Below, piece after piece: positions 1-7,086 of a stretch of DNA of 20,689 nucleotides (the first letter of the stretch is position 1; every line of letters begins with the position of its first letter). The DNA is from Microbacterium sp. p3-SID336 (GTDB lineage Bacteria > Actinomycetota > Actinomycetes > Actinomycetales > Microbacteriaceae): assembly GCF_025143365.1 (NCBI RefSeq), contig NZ_JALXPE010000069.1, positions 1-20,689 of the forward strand, in the 5' to 3' direction. Position numbers and translations under genes: made by a program. The notes under the pieces were generated by a model. That model was not told where the DNA came from, did no database searches, and was given only the letters and a program-made list of their open reading frames with translations.

Positions 1-1029
1 GCGCCCGCCGGGGCGGCCCACGGCGAAGTTCTCCACGATCATCGAGGCGAGCGGCGCGAGGTCGCTGAGGCCCGACCCCTCGAAAGTCGTCAGACGCAGC
101 CAGTCCGTGCCGACGCGGAGGTCGAGCACGGCGCGGCCGAGCTCGTCGCTTCCGGAGAGCGCAGCATCGGCGCCCTCCACCTCCACCTCCTCCTGGCCCT
201 CGATCCGGTCGAACGCCCAGGCTCCGCCGGGAAGGGTCGTGATGGTCAGATAGCCCTGGGCGCTGTATTCGTCCTCGCCGGATGCGTAGTAGCAGATGCG
301 CGAGCCGTTGACCGTCTGGTAGACCTCGGACGGGATCGACCAGCCGCCGAACGCGTCGATCACGTGCACCTCCGAACCCAGCTGGCCGGCGAACTCCTCC
401 GTGGTCAGGAAGCGCGAGCACTCGACGCCGGCGACCGCGCTCTCCGGAATCTCGACCTCGCGCAGCGACGAGGCCGCGGACGCGCCCAGGCGACGAAGCC
501 CCTCCGCGATCGTCTCGGCATCGTCGGGGCCGAGGGACGGGTCGACGACCATGCCCGACACCAGCACCTCGCCGTCGACGACCTGGAAGAAGCAGTACCC
601 GCCGACCTCGCAGCGGGACTCCTCGCCGAAGTAGCCGCCGCGCGACTCGGCGCCCTCGATGAGCGCCGTGGCGCCGGGCGCGATCGTGACCTCCCAGTTG
701 CGGTCCGGCGTCCCCGACGAGCAGGCGATGCCGCCCGCGCGCTGGAACATGTGCTGCGCAGGGCCCGGATACCAGCTCGGCGCCGACCACACGCCGAGCA
801 CCTCGGCGACCTCCGCCTCGGACGCGCCGGCCGTCGCCGTCATCTCGGCCGCGACCTCCGCGCACGTCACGTCGAACGCCGGGGTCGGAGCGACCGCGGG
901 TTCCGGGGTGGGGGTGGGCGATGCCGAAGCGGTCGGCGTCTTCGTGGGCTCGACCTCCGGCTCGGGGGCGCACCCGGAAAGCAGCAGCAGGGCCACGGCC
1001 CCGAGGGCCAGGAGGTGACGGTGTCGCAT
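1..1029 (-). CDS. Secreted lipoprotein with two similar domains (C-terminus off the window)
   Basis: The frame opens with ATG at 1029 and is still open at base 1, so the C-terminus is missing; 343 codons are visible. The N-terminus is a lipoprotein signal: MRHRH, a hydrophobic Leu/Ala stretch, then the lipobox LLSGC with the lipidated Cys at residue 20. A Pro/Thr/Ser/Glu-rich linker follows (about residues 21-44), then two regions of roughly 130-140 residues that resemble each other. Each begins with a Cys (VTCAEV, VECSRF), has a W-(A/I)-P-S segment (VWSAPSW, GWSIPSE), then a Gly and Cys segment (GGIACSSG, NGSRICYYASG). The protein is expected to be anchored to the outer face of the membrane. 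I recognise no enzymatic motif and assign no function. The start is supported by a -10 box ending seven bases upstream. It is co-directional with fprA but has its own promoter. Confidence 0.85.
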   Translation of the reverse strand, partial: MRHRHLLALGAVALLLLSGCAPEPEVEPTKTPTASASPTPTPEPAVAPTPAFDVTCAEVAAEMTATAGASEAEVAEVLGVWSAPSWYPGPAQHMFQRAGGIACSSGTPDRNWEVTIAPGATALIEGAESRGGYFGEESRCEVGGYCFFQVVDGEVLVSGMVVDPSLGPDDAETIAEGLRRLGASAASSLREVEIPESAVAGVECSRFLTTEEFAGQLGSEVHVIDAFGGWSIPSEVYQTVNGSRICYYASGEDEYSAQGYLTITTLPGGAWAFDRIEGQEEVEVEGADAALSGSDELGRAVLDLRVGTDWLRLTTFEGSGLSDLAPLASMIVENFAVGRPGGR

Positions 1030-1035
1030 GCTCTC

Positions 1036-1041
1036 AGCCTA
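1036..1041 (-). promoter_or_regulatory. -10 box of the lipoprotein gene, leaderless spacing
   Basis: TAGGCT lies six bases (GAGAGC) before the ATG at 1029. This is the spacing at which transcription would begin at the start codon. There is no Shine-Dalgarno sequence, and no clear -35 hexamer is visible. Confidence 0.6.
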
Positions 1042-1092
1042 GGGCGGAGGGCCGCGCCGACCCGGGACCGCGGCGGCGATCCCGGGGGACGG

Positions 1093-2466
1093 TCACTCCC
1101 CGCGCGAGACGCGGACCATCTCGTCGCGCGGCACCACCTTGACCCGCGCACGCTCCTGCGGAGCTCCCAGCGCGATCTCGTGCTCGTCGAGGCGGTGCCA
1201 GCCGTCGAGGTCCGTCCACGCCACACCGCGCTCGGCGAGGAGAGCGGGGATCGCCTCCTCCGACGGGTCCTCCGGGTGCCACCACGAGCCCTGGTCGTTG
1301 ATCACGTGCCGGACGGTCTCCATCGCGTCGGACTTCGTGTGGCCGATGAGGCCGACCGGGCCACGCTTGATCCAGCCCGTCGCGTACACCCCGGGCACGC
1401 GCTCGTTGGAGTCCTTCGCCAGCACCTGACCCTCGCGGTTCGGGATCACGCCGTGCTTCTTGTCAAACGGCACACCGGGAAGCGGCGAGCCGAAGTAGCC
1501 GATCGCCCGGTACAGCGCCTGCACCGGGACCTCGCGCAGCTCGCCGGTGCCGATCGCGCCGCCCTGCCCGTCCGGCTTCGTGCGTTCGTAGACGAGGGCG
1601 GCCACGCGGCCCTGCTCGTCCGTGCGCACCTCGACGGGCTTGGCCCAGAAGTGCAGGTGCAGCCGCCGCGAGGCCGTACCGCCGGCATTGTTCACGGAGT
1701 CGCGCTTGCGCCACGACTGCAGGATCCGGTCGATCACCATGACCTGCTTGTTGCTGGCGACCGCGTCGCGCGACGCCTCGTCGTAGTCGAAGTCCTCGTC
1801 GTACACGACCATGTCCACGTCGCGCAGTTCGCCGAGCTCACGCAGCTCCAGCGGAGTGAACTTCACCTGCGCGGGACCGCGGCGGCCGAACACGTGCACA
1901 TCGGTGACGGCGCTGGCCTTGAGCCCCTCGTACACGTTCTCCGGGACCTCGGTGACCAGCAGGTCCTCCGCGTGCTTGGCGAGCATGCGGGACACGTCGA
2001 GCGCGACGTTGCCGTTGCCGAGGACAGCGACGGAAGCCGCGTCCAGCGGCCACTCGCGCGGCACGTCCGGGTGCCCGTCGAACCAGCTGACGTAGTCCGC
2101 CGCCCCGTAGGAGCCGATCGCGTCGATGCCGGGGATGTCGAGCGACGTGTCCCGGATGGCACCGGTCGCGAAGATGACCGCGTGGTAGTGGCGCTTCAGG
2201 TCGTCGAGCGTGATGTCCTCGCCGAAGCGGACGTTGCCGAATAGCCGGATGTCGCCGCGGTCCAGCACGTCGCGCAGTGCGGTGATGATGCCCTTGATGC
2301 GCGGGTGGTCGGGGGCGACGCCGTAGCGGACCAGGCCGTAGGGCGCGGGAAGCTGCTCGAACAGGTCGATCGAGACGTCGAACTTGCGCTCGGCCTTCAG
2401 CAGGATGTCCGCGGCGTAGATGCCGGCGGGGCCTGCGCCGACGATGGCCAGTCTGAGCTTGGTCAT
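1093..2466 (-). CDS. fprA: Ferredoxin--NADP+ reductase, adrenodoxin-reductase type (FprA-like)
   Basis: This 457-residue flavoprotein should move electrons between NADPH and a small iron-sulfur ferredoxin in the cytoplasm. Residues 8-23 carry the FAD Rossmann signature (IVGAGPAGIYAAD). Around 147-160 is the NADP-binding glycine motif (VLGNGNVALDVSRML). The C-terminal ATGWIKRGPVGLIGHTKSDA block is typical of the adrenodoxin reductase/FprA family. The length is almost that of the M. tuberculosis FprA (456 residues, from memory). AAAGGACC before the ATG is a good ribosome binding site and fixes the start. It follows the polyprenyl synthase by 58 bases in the same direction and may be cotranscribed with it, although no functional link to menaquinone is established. 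Its ferredoxin and P450 partners are not in the window. Confidence 0.93.
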   Translation of the reverse strand: MTKLRLAIVGAGPAGIYAADILLKAERKFDVSIDLFEQLPAPYGLVRYGVAPDHPRIKGIITALRDVLDRGDIRLFGNVRFGEDITLDDLKRHYHAVIFATGAIRDTSLDIPGIDAIGSYGAADYVSWFDGHPDVPREWPLDAASVAVLGNGNVALDVSRMLAKHAEDLLVTEVPENVYEGLKASAVTDVHVFGRRGPAQVKFTPLELRELGELRDVDMVVYDEDFDYDEASRDAVASNKQVMVIDRILQSWRKRDSVNNAGGTASRRLHLHFWAKPVEVRTDEQGRVAALVYERTKPDGQGGAIGTGELREVPVQALYRAIGYFGSPLPGVPFDKKHGVIPNREGQVLAKDSNERVPGVYATGWIKRGPVGLIGHTKSDAMETVRHVINDQGSWWHPEDPSEEAIPALLAERGVAWTDLDGWHRLDEHEIALGAPQERARVKVVPRDEMVRVSRGE

Positions 2467-2524
2467 GGTGGTCCTTTCGTATGCCGTGACGGCGGAGACG
2501 CGGCCGGTGGGCCGGCCCGCCGGG

Positions 2525-3586
2525 TCAGCTGGAGCGCTCTGCGAGGGTCTCGGCGAAACGCGTCAGCGCCTCGCGCACGGTGCCGCGCGGGAGCGGACCG
2601 AGCGCGTCGATCGCCTCCTGGGTCCACGCGTGAGCGAGTTCGAGCGTCTTCTGCGTGACCGCATGGTCGCGCAGCTCGTCGAGCGGGCCGTCGAGGATCG
2701 CCGGGTCGGCGCCGTCGGCGATCAGCGCGACGCCGTCGTCGATGCGCGCGGCCAGGTCGGCGGACGCCGCGTCGGCTTCCGCCTTCAGCAGCAGATAGGG
2801 CATGGTCGGAACGCCGGCGCGGAGGTCGGTGCCCGGGACCTTGCCGGTCTCCTCCGGCTTCGCCGACAGGTCGATCACGTCGTCGAGCAGCTGGAACGCG
2901 ACGCCGATCTTCTCGCCGTACACCCGCAGCGGTTCCTCGAACTCGCTCGGCGCGTTCGAGAAGATCACTCCGCCCTGGGTCGCGGCGGCGATCAGGGAGC
3001 CCGTCTTGTCGGCCAGCACCTGGATGTAGAACGCAATCGGGTCGTCCTCGGGCTGCGGCCCCAGGGTCTCGTGCATCTGCCCGAGGACCAGCCGCTCGAA
3101 CGTGTCGGCCTGCAGGCGGATGGCGCGCTCGCCCAGGCGGGACATCAGCTGACTGGCGCGCGAGAAGAGGATGTCGCCGGTGAGGATGGCGATGTTGTTG
3201 CCCCACACGGCATGCGCCGCCGGGACACCGCGGCGGCGGTCGGCGCCGTCCATGACGTCGTCGTGGTACAGCGAGCCGAGATGCGTGATCTCCAGCGCCT
3301 TGGCGACGTCGATCACCTCACGGGTGTTGCCGTCGCCGAGCTGCGCCGCGAGCAGGGTCAGCACGGGCCGGATGCGCTTGCCCCCGGCCTCGTACAGATA
3401 GCGGCTGGCGGCGTCGGCGAGCGGGTCGGCGACGCGGACGTCCTCCGCGAGACCCGTTTCGACGAGTTCCAGCCCGTCCTCGATCGTGCGGGCGACGCGA
3501 CGGGCGGCAGGGCCGATGAAGACGCGATCGCTGAAGCCGAGACGGCTCGCCAGTCGCGAACCCGGGGGGCTGGGGCTCGAAGTCAC
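2525..3586 (-). CDS. Long-chain polyprenyl diphosphate synthase (trans-type)
   Basis: This 353-residue enzyme condenses isopentenyl diphosphate onto an allylic primer to make a long all-trans prenyl diphosphate, most likely the menaquinone side chain given that menG, menF and menD are nearby. Both aspartate-rich motifs are intact: HDDVMDGADRRRG at about 108-120 (first DDxxD) and DDVID at 235-239 (second). The GGKRIRP block near 68-74 binds isopentenyl diphosphate. The chain length cannot be read from the sequence. The GTG start at 3586 follows a TAGGCT -10 box by six bases, so the mRNA is probably leaderless. It lies 43 bases downstream of menG. The grcC/hepT/ispB-type label would fit, but I cannot separate hepta-, octa- and nonaprenyl synthases. 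Confidence 0.92.
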   Translation of the reverse strand: MTSSPSPPGSRLASRLGFSDRVFIGPAARRVARTIEDGLELVETGLAEDVRVADPLADAASRYLYEAGGKRIRPVLTLLAAQLGDGNTREVIDVAKALEITHLGSLYHDDVMDGADRRRGVPAAHAVWGNNIAILTGDILFSRASQLMSRLGERAIRLQADTFERLVLGQMHETLGPQPEDDPIAFYIQVLADKTGSLIAAATQGGVIFSNAPSEFEEPLRVYGEKIGVAFQLLDDVIDLSAKPEETGKVPGTDLRAGVPTMPYLLLKAEADAASADLAARIDDGVALIADGADPAILDGPLDELRDHAVTQKTLELAHAWTQEAIDALGPLPRGTVREALTRFAETLAERSS

Positions 3587-3592
3587 GTTCCC

Positions 3593-3598
3593 AGCCTA
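3593..3598 (-). promoter_or_regulatory. -10 box of the polyprenyl synthase gene, leaderless spacing
   Basis: TAGGCT, then six bases (GGGAAC), then the GTG start. It sits in the short gap after menG, so the synthase probably has its own promoter in addition to any read-through. Confidence 0.55.
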
Positions 3599-3629
3599 CC
3601 CGCGTCGGATGACGCCGTCCGCGCCGCGC

Positions 3630-4349
3630 TCACGCGGGCTTTCGGGCGCGGTGCAGCGCGACGATGCCGAAGGAGAGGTTGCGATACGCGACGTCCTGCC
3701 ACCCCGCCTCACGGATCCACGCCGACAGCCGCTTCTGGTCCGGCCAGTCGCGGATCGACTCGTTCAGGTAGTCATACGCATCGCCGTTCGTGCCGGCGAC
3801 GCGGGCCACGCGCGGCAGCACCTGCGCGTTGTAGAAGCGGTAGGCACCGCGGAACAGCCGCCCCGGCGGGGTGGAGAACTCGTTGATCACGAGCCGCCCG
3901 CCCGGCTTGGTCACGCGGTAGAGCTCGCGCAGCGCCTTCTTCGGGTCGTTCACGTTGCGCAGCGCATACGACATCGTCACCGCGTCGAACTCGTCGTCCG
4001 CGAAGGGCAGCGCCGTCGCATCCGCCTGCACGAAGGACAGGTTGCGCATCGCCCCGTGGCGGCGGCGGCCCTCGGCGAGCATGCCCGGCGAGAAGTCCGC
4101 CGCGACCACCTGCGCGCCGCTGCGGGCCAGAGATGCCGAGGAGGAGGCCGTCCCCGCGCCGAGATCGAGGATGCGCTCCCCCGGCTTCGGTGCGACGGCC
4201 CTGGTCGTCGCGGCACGCCATAGGGCGTCGTTGCCGAACGTCATCGCGGTGTTGGTGCGGTCGTACCCCGCAGCGACCTGGTCGAACATGCCGCTCACAC
4301 GGGACGGGTCCTTGCCGAGGTCGGCGCGGTTCTTCTCGTTCGAGGTCAC
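3630..4349 (-). CDS. menG: Demethylmenaquinone methyltransferase
   Basis: This 239-residue SAM-dependent methyltransferase carries out the last step of menaquinone synthesis, C-methylation of demethylmenaquinone at the membrane surface. The family signature MFDQVAAGYDRTNTAMTFG (about 21-39), SAM motif I LDLGAGTAS (61-69), and the UbiE/MenG block MSYALRNVNDPKKALRELYRV followed by KPGGRLVINEF are all present. Length matches the family. The GTG at 4349 overlaps the DUF402 stop codon (GTGA) and is preceded by TAGACT plus six bases, so it has a likely leaderless promoter inside the end of the upstream gene. The adjacent polyprenyl synthase and the menF and menD genes support menaquinone rather than ubiquinone as the substrate. 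Confidence 0.94.
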   Translation of the reverse strand: MTSNEKNRADLGKDPSRVSGMFDQVAAGYDRTNTAMTFGNDALWRAATTRAVAPKPGERILDLGAGTASSSASLARSGAQVVAADFSPGMLAEGRRRHGAMRNLSFVQADATALPFADDEFDAVTMSYALRNVNDPKKALRELYRVTKPGGRLVINEFSTPPGRLFRGAYRFYNAQVLPRVARVAGTNGDAYDYLNESIRDWPDQKRLSAWIREAGWQDVAYRNLSFGIVALHRARKPA

Positions 4350-4909
4350 CCGATCAGTCTAGGCGCGAGGTTGAGCGCCTCCAGCCGGTCGAGCCACGCA
4401 TCCGCGGTCGCCGCGTCGAAGGGGGCGACCTCCGCGCGCACGCGCGACTCCAGGTCGAGAGCCAGGTCCTCCAGGTGCGCCATCACCGGCGCGGGGTAGC
4501 CGAACGCGACGCTGTGCTCCGCCCACTCGTCCCGGTCGTCGACCCAGGTGCCGCGCTCCCCCTCGACCCGGACGACGTCGAGATCCATGTCGATGCCCGT
4601 CGCGAGCAGCGGGTCCTCCGTCCAGCGCACGTCCCACCCCAGGTCGATGTAGACCCGCATGCCGCGCGGGTGACGGCGGTTCACGGTGAGCGCGAAGTCC
4701 CCGCTCGGCGGCACCAGCGTCACGTTCGGGGAGGCGGCGTGGAACTCCGCACCGGGCCTGGCACTGTGCCATCCGGTCGGCTGCCCCACCCAGTCGCCCC
4801 ACTCGTCGGAGCCCAGATACACGCACTCGTGGCGCCAGTGCGGCGAGCCGTCCCACTTGCGCCACTGGAAGATCATCTCGGTACCGGCAGCGGGGCGCGC
4901 ATCGCTCAT
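4346..4909 (-). CDS. DUF402 family protein
   Basis: This 187-residue protein has the hallmark of the DUF402 family: YIDLGWDVRWTEDPL, then the acidic GIDMDLDVVRVEG, then WVDDRDEWAEHSVAFGYP at about residues 105-165. Characterised relatives include the S. aureus nucleoside tri-/diphosphatase and FomD of fosfomycin synthesis, which use clustered acidic residues to bind metals and cleave phosphoanhydride bonds. A nucleotide phosphatase role is therefore possible but unproven here. The ATG at 4909 follows TAGGGT plus six bases. It overlaps the menG start by four bases (GTGA) and is divergent from menF, 55 bases away. Confidence 0.85.
   Translation of the reverse strand: MSDARPAAGTEMIFQWRKWDGSPHWRHECVYLGSDEWGDWVGQPTGWHSARPGAEFHAASPNVTLVPPSGDFALTVNRRHPRGMRVYIDLGWDVRWTEDPLLATGIDMDLDVVRVEGERGTWVDDRDEWAEHSVAFGYPAPVMAHLEDLALDLESRVRAEVAPFDAATADAWLDRLEALNLAPRLIG
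4356..4361 (-). promoter_or_regulatory. -10 box of menG inside the 3' end of the DUF402 gene
   Basis: TAGACT plus six bases (GATCGG) precedes the GTG of menG. The box lies within the last codons of the upstream coding region, so menG may be transcribed both by read-through and as a leaderless mRNA. Confidence 0.5.
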
Positions 4910-4915
4910 CCGCCC

Positions 4916-4921
4916 ACCCTA
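4916..4921 (-). promoter_or_regulatory. -10 box of the DUF402 gene, leaderless spacing
   Basis: TAGGGT plus six bases (GGGCGG) before the ATG at 4909. It faces away from the menF promoter; only 31 bases separate the two -10 boxes. Confidence 0.5.
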
Positions 4922-4952
4922 CGACGGCGGGATCGACGCGGGCGCCGCGGCA

Positions 4953-4958
4953 TAGGCT
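4953..4958 (+). promoter_or_regulatory. -10 box of menF, leaderless spacing
   Basis: TAGGCT plus six bases (GGACGG) leads straight into the GTG start at 4965. No ribosome binding site is present, which fits translation from the 5' end of the mRNA. Confidence 0.6.
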
Positions 4959-4964
4959 GGACGG

Positions 4965-6218
4965 GTGCAGCACACCCACCTGGTCGTCGAGACCCGAGAG
5001 ATCGACCCGGTCGAAGACCTCCTCGCCTTCGCGGACCCCGCCCGCCCGCTCGCCTGGCTGCGTCGCGGTGACGGCATCGTCGCGGTCGGAGAGCCGTTCG
5101 CCGAGATGCGCCCTGCCGTCGAGCCGGGCGTCACGCGCGCCGAGGCGCTCGCGCGCGTCTGGCGGGGCATGTCCGCCGAAGCCGAGGTCTCCGACCCGCT
5201 GCGACTGCCCGGCACAGGCCTCGTCGCTTTCGGCGCCTTCACCTTCGACGAGCACTCCGACGCCGACAGCGTGCTGATCCTGCCCTCGCGCGTCCTCGGC
5301 CGGCACGGCGACCGCTTCTGGGAGACGCGCATGCGCCTCGCCACCCAGGCCCCCGACCAGGAGCCGCTGCACACGCAGCCGTACGGCCCGCACTGGGCGG
5401 GCACCGTCGGCCCCGGGGCGCAGAGCCCGCAGGGATACCAGGACTCGGTGCGCGCCGCCCTCGGCCGCATCGCCGACGGCGAGCTCAGCAAAGTCGTCCT
5501 CGCGCGCGACCTGCGCGGCAGCATCCCCGAAGGCTCCGACCTGCGCCGCCTCGTCCGCGCGCTCGCGACCGGCTACCCGGACACGTGGGCCTTCGCGGTC
5601 GACGGCCTCATCGGCGCCAGCCCGGAGACCCTCGTGACGGTCCAGGACCGGACCGTGACCGCACGCGTCCTCGCCGGCACCATCGGCCGCGGCGCCGACG
5701 CCGACGCCGACACCGCCGCCTCCAGCCACCTCGCCTCGAGCATCAAGGACCTGGACGAGCACCAGTACGCGGTGCAGAGCGTGCTCGCCGAACTGCGGCC
5801 GCACACGCGCGCTCTCGCGGCGAGCGAGCAGCCGTTCCTGCTGAAGCTGCCCAACCTGTTCCACCTCGCCACCGACGTGGAGGGCGAGCTGGACGACGGC
5901 AAGACCGCGCTCGACCTGGTGCGTGCGCTGCACCCCACCGCCGCCGTGGCCGGAACGCCCACCCCGGCGGCGATCGCGGCGATCCGCGAGCTGGAGCCGT
6001 TCGACCGCGGCCGCTACGCCGGGCCGGTCGGCTGGGTCGACGCCGCGGGCAACGGGGAGTGGGCGATCGCGCTGCGGTGCGCGCAGTTCACCGCGGGCGA
6101 CGGCGAGATCGGTGTGACCGCCTACGCCGGCGCAGGCATCGTGGCGGGATCCGACCCGGAGAGCGAGCTCCTGGAGACGCGCGTGAAGTTCCGCCCGCTG
6201 GTGGACGCCCTCGCCTGA
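4965..6218 (+). CDS. menF: Isochorismate synthase
   Basis: This 417-residue chorismate-utilising enzyme converts chorismate to isochorismate, the first committed step of menaquinone synthesis; MenD uses the product. The C-terminal catalytic half shows the family motifs in order: LSKVVLARDLRG (about 175-186, including the lysine general-base region), GASPETLV, AGTIGRGADADADT, KDLDEHQYAV, LHPTAAVAGTPTPAA, then ELEPFDRGRYAGPVGW, and the terminal GAGIVAGSDPESELLETRVK, which contains the Mg-binding acidic residues. The N-terminal 130 residues are more variable, as usual. A siderophore-type isochorismate synthase would look similar, but nearby menD and menG make menaquinone the better reading. The GTG start is chosen because of the TAGGCT box six bases upstream. 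It converges with ppk2, with nine bases between the stops. Confidence 0.93.
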   Translation: MQHTHLVVETREIDPVEDLLAFADPARPLAWLRRGDGIVAVGEPFAEMRPAVEPGVTRAEALARVWRGMSAEAEVSDPLRLPGTGLVAFGAFTFDEHSDADSVLILPSRVLGRHGDRFWETRMRLATQAPDQEPLHTQPYGPHWAGTVGPGAQSPQGYQDSVRAALGRIADGELSKVVLARDLRGSIPEGSDLRRLVRALATGYPDTWAFAVDGLIGASPETLVTVQDRTVTARVLAGTIGRGADADADTAASSHLASSIKDLDEHQYAVQSVLAELRPHTRALAASEQPFLLKLPNLFHLATDVEGELDDGKTALDLVRALHPTAAVAGTPTPAAIAAIRELEPFDRGRYAGPVGWVDAAGNGEWAIALRCAQFTAGDGEIGVTAYAGAGIVAGSDPESELLETRVKFRPLVDALA

Positions 6219-6227
6219 GGCCCGGTC

Positions 6228-7070
6228 TCAGCTGGCGGCGAGCCGACGCTTCTCCGCCTCCACGTCGAAGTCCGCGACCGGCCACTGCGGATCGATGTCC
6301 TCCAGGGCCGCGAGCAGCAGCTCCTGCACCGCCAGCCGCGCATACCACTTGGCGTTCGCGGGCACGACGTACCAGGGCGCCGCCTCCGTGGAGGTGCGGT
6401 CGAACACGGTCTGGTACGCCTCGATGTACTGCGGCCAGAGCATCCGCTCGTCCACGTCGCCCGGGTTGTATTTCCAGTGCTTGTCCGGGCGCTCGAGCCG
6501 TTCCATCAGCCGCGCCTTCTGCTCCTCCGGCGAGATGTGCAGCATCACCTTGACGATCCGCGTGCCGGACGCCGCGATGCGCTCCTCGAAGGCGTTGATC
6601 GCGTCGTACCGTCGCTCGATCTCCTGCTGGTCGGCGAGCCCGCGCACCTTCCCGATCAGCACGTCCTCGTAGTGCGAACGGTCGAACACCCCGATGAACC
6701 CGGGGTCCGGGAGCCGCTTCTCGACGCGCCACAGGAAGTCGTGCTGCCGCTCCTCCTCGGTCGGCGCCTTGAACGCGGCGAGCGCGACGCCCTGCGGATC
6801 GACACCGCCCACCACGTGCCGCACGATGCCGCCCTTGCCCGCGGAGTCCATGGCCTGCAGCACCAGCAGCACGGAGTCCTTCGCGGCACCCACGCGGCTC
6901 TCCGCGAACAGCCGCTCCTGCAGCTCGTTGAGCCGTTCGAGCCCTGCCGCGAGGTCGGCCACCCCGTGCGATTTGCCGTGGTCGTATCCGGGTTTCGCGT
7001 CGGGGTCGACGTCGGCGAGCCGGAAGCCGGGCTGCACCCGCAGGCGCTGCGTCCAGGTGTGCGCGTTCAT
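6228..7070 (-). CDS. PPK2-family polyphosphate:nucleotide phosphotransferase
   Basis: This 280-residue cytoplasmic kinase is expected to move phosphate between inorganic polyphosphate and a nucleotide. The Walker A-like loop QAMDSAGKGGIVRHV is at about 72-86. The Walker B region VFDRSHYEDVLIGKVRG starts near 128, and the lid contains NPGDVDER. The sequence fits the single-domain PPK2 group whose members phosphorylate AMP and/or ADP (class I and III enzymes cannot be told apart by eye). ATG at 7070 is 16 bases after the menD stop, with AGGA about eight bases upstream, so the gene is probably the last one of the PLDc_N-menD-ppk2 operon. Why it is transcribed with menD is unknown; supplying nucleotides or using polyphosphate under low oxygen would be speculation. 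Confidence 0.92.
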   Translation of the reverse strand: MNAHTWTQRLRVQPGFRLADVDPDAKPGYDHGKSHGVADLAAGLERLNELQERLFAESRVGAAKDSVLLVLQAMDSAGKGGIVRHVVGGVDPQGVALAAFKAPTEEERQHDFLWRVEKRLPDPGFIGVFDRSHYEDVLIGKVRGLADQQEIERRYDAINAFEERIAASGTRIVKVMLHISPEEQKARLMERLERPDKHWKYNPGDVDERMLWPQYIEAYQTVFDRTSTEAAPWYVVPANAKWYARLAVQELLLAALEDIDPQWPVADFDVEAEKRRLAAS

Positions 7071-7086
7071 ACGCACATCCTGCCAG

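Noticed and set aside
364..2244. Long open frame on the + strand opposite the lipoprotein and fprA genes
   Set aside because: High GC content keeps antisense frames open. The product is Arg/Ala-rich with no family motif, while the minus-strand frames hold clear conserved proteins.
6215..6231. CTGAG/CTCAG inverted repeat between menF and ppk2 as a two-way terminator
   Set aside because: Only five pairs around a seven-base loop, and it overlaps both stop codons; too weak to annotate.
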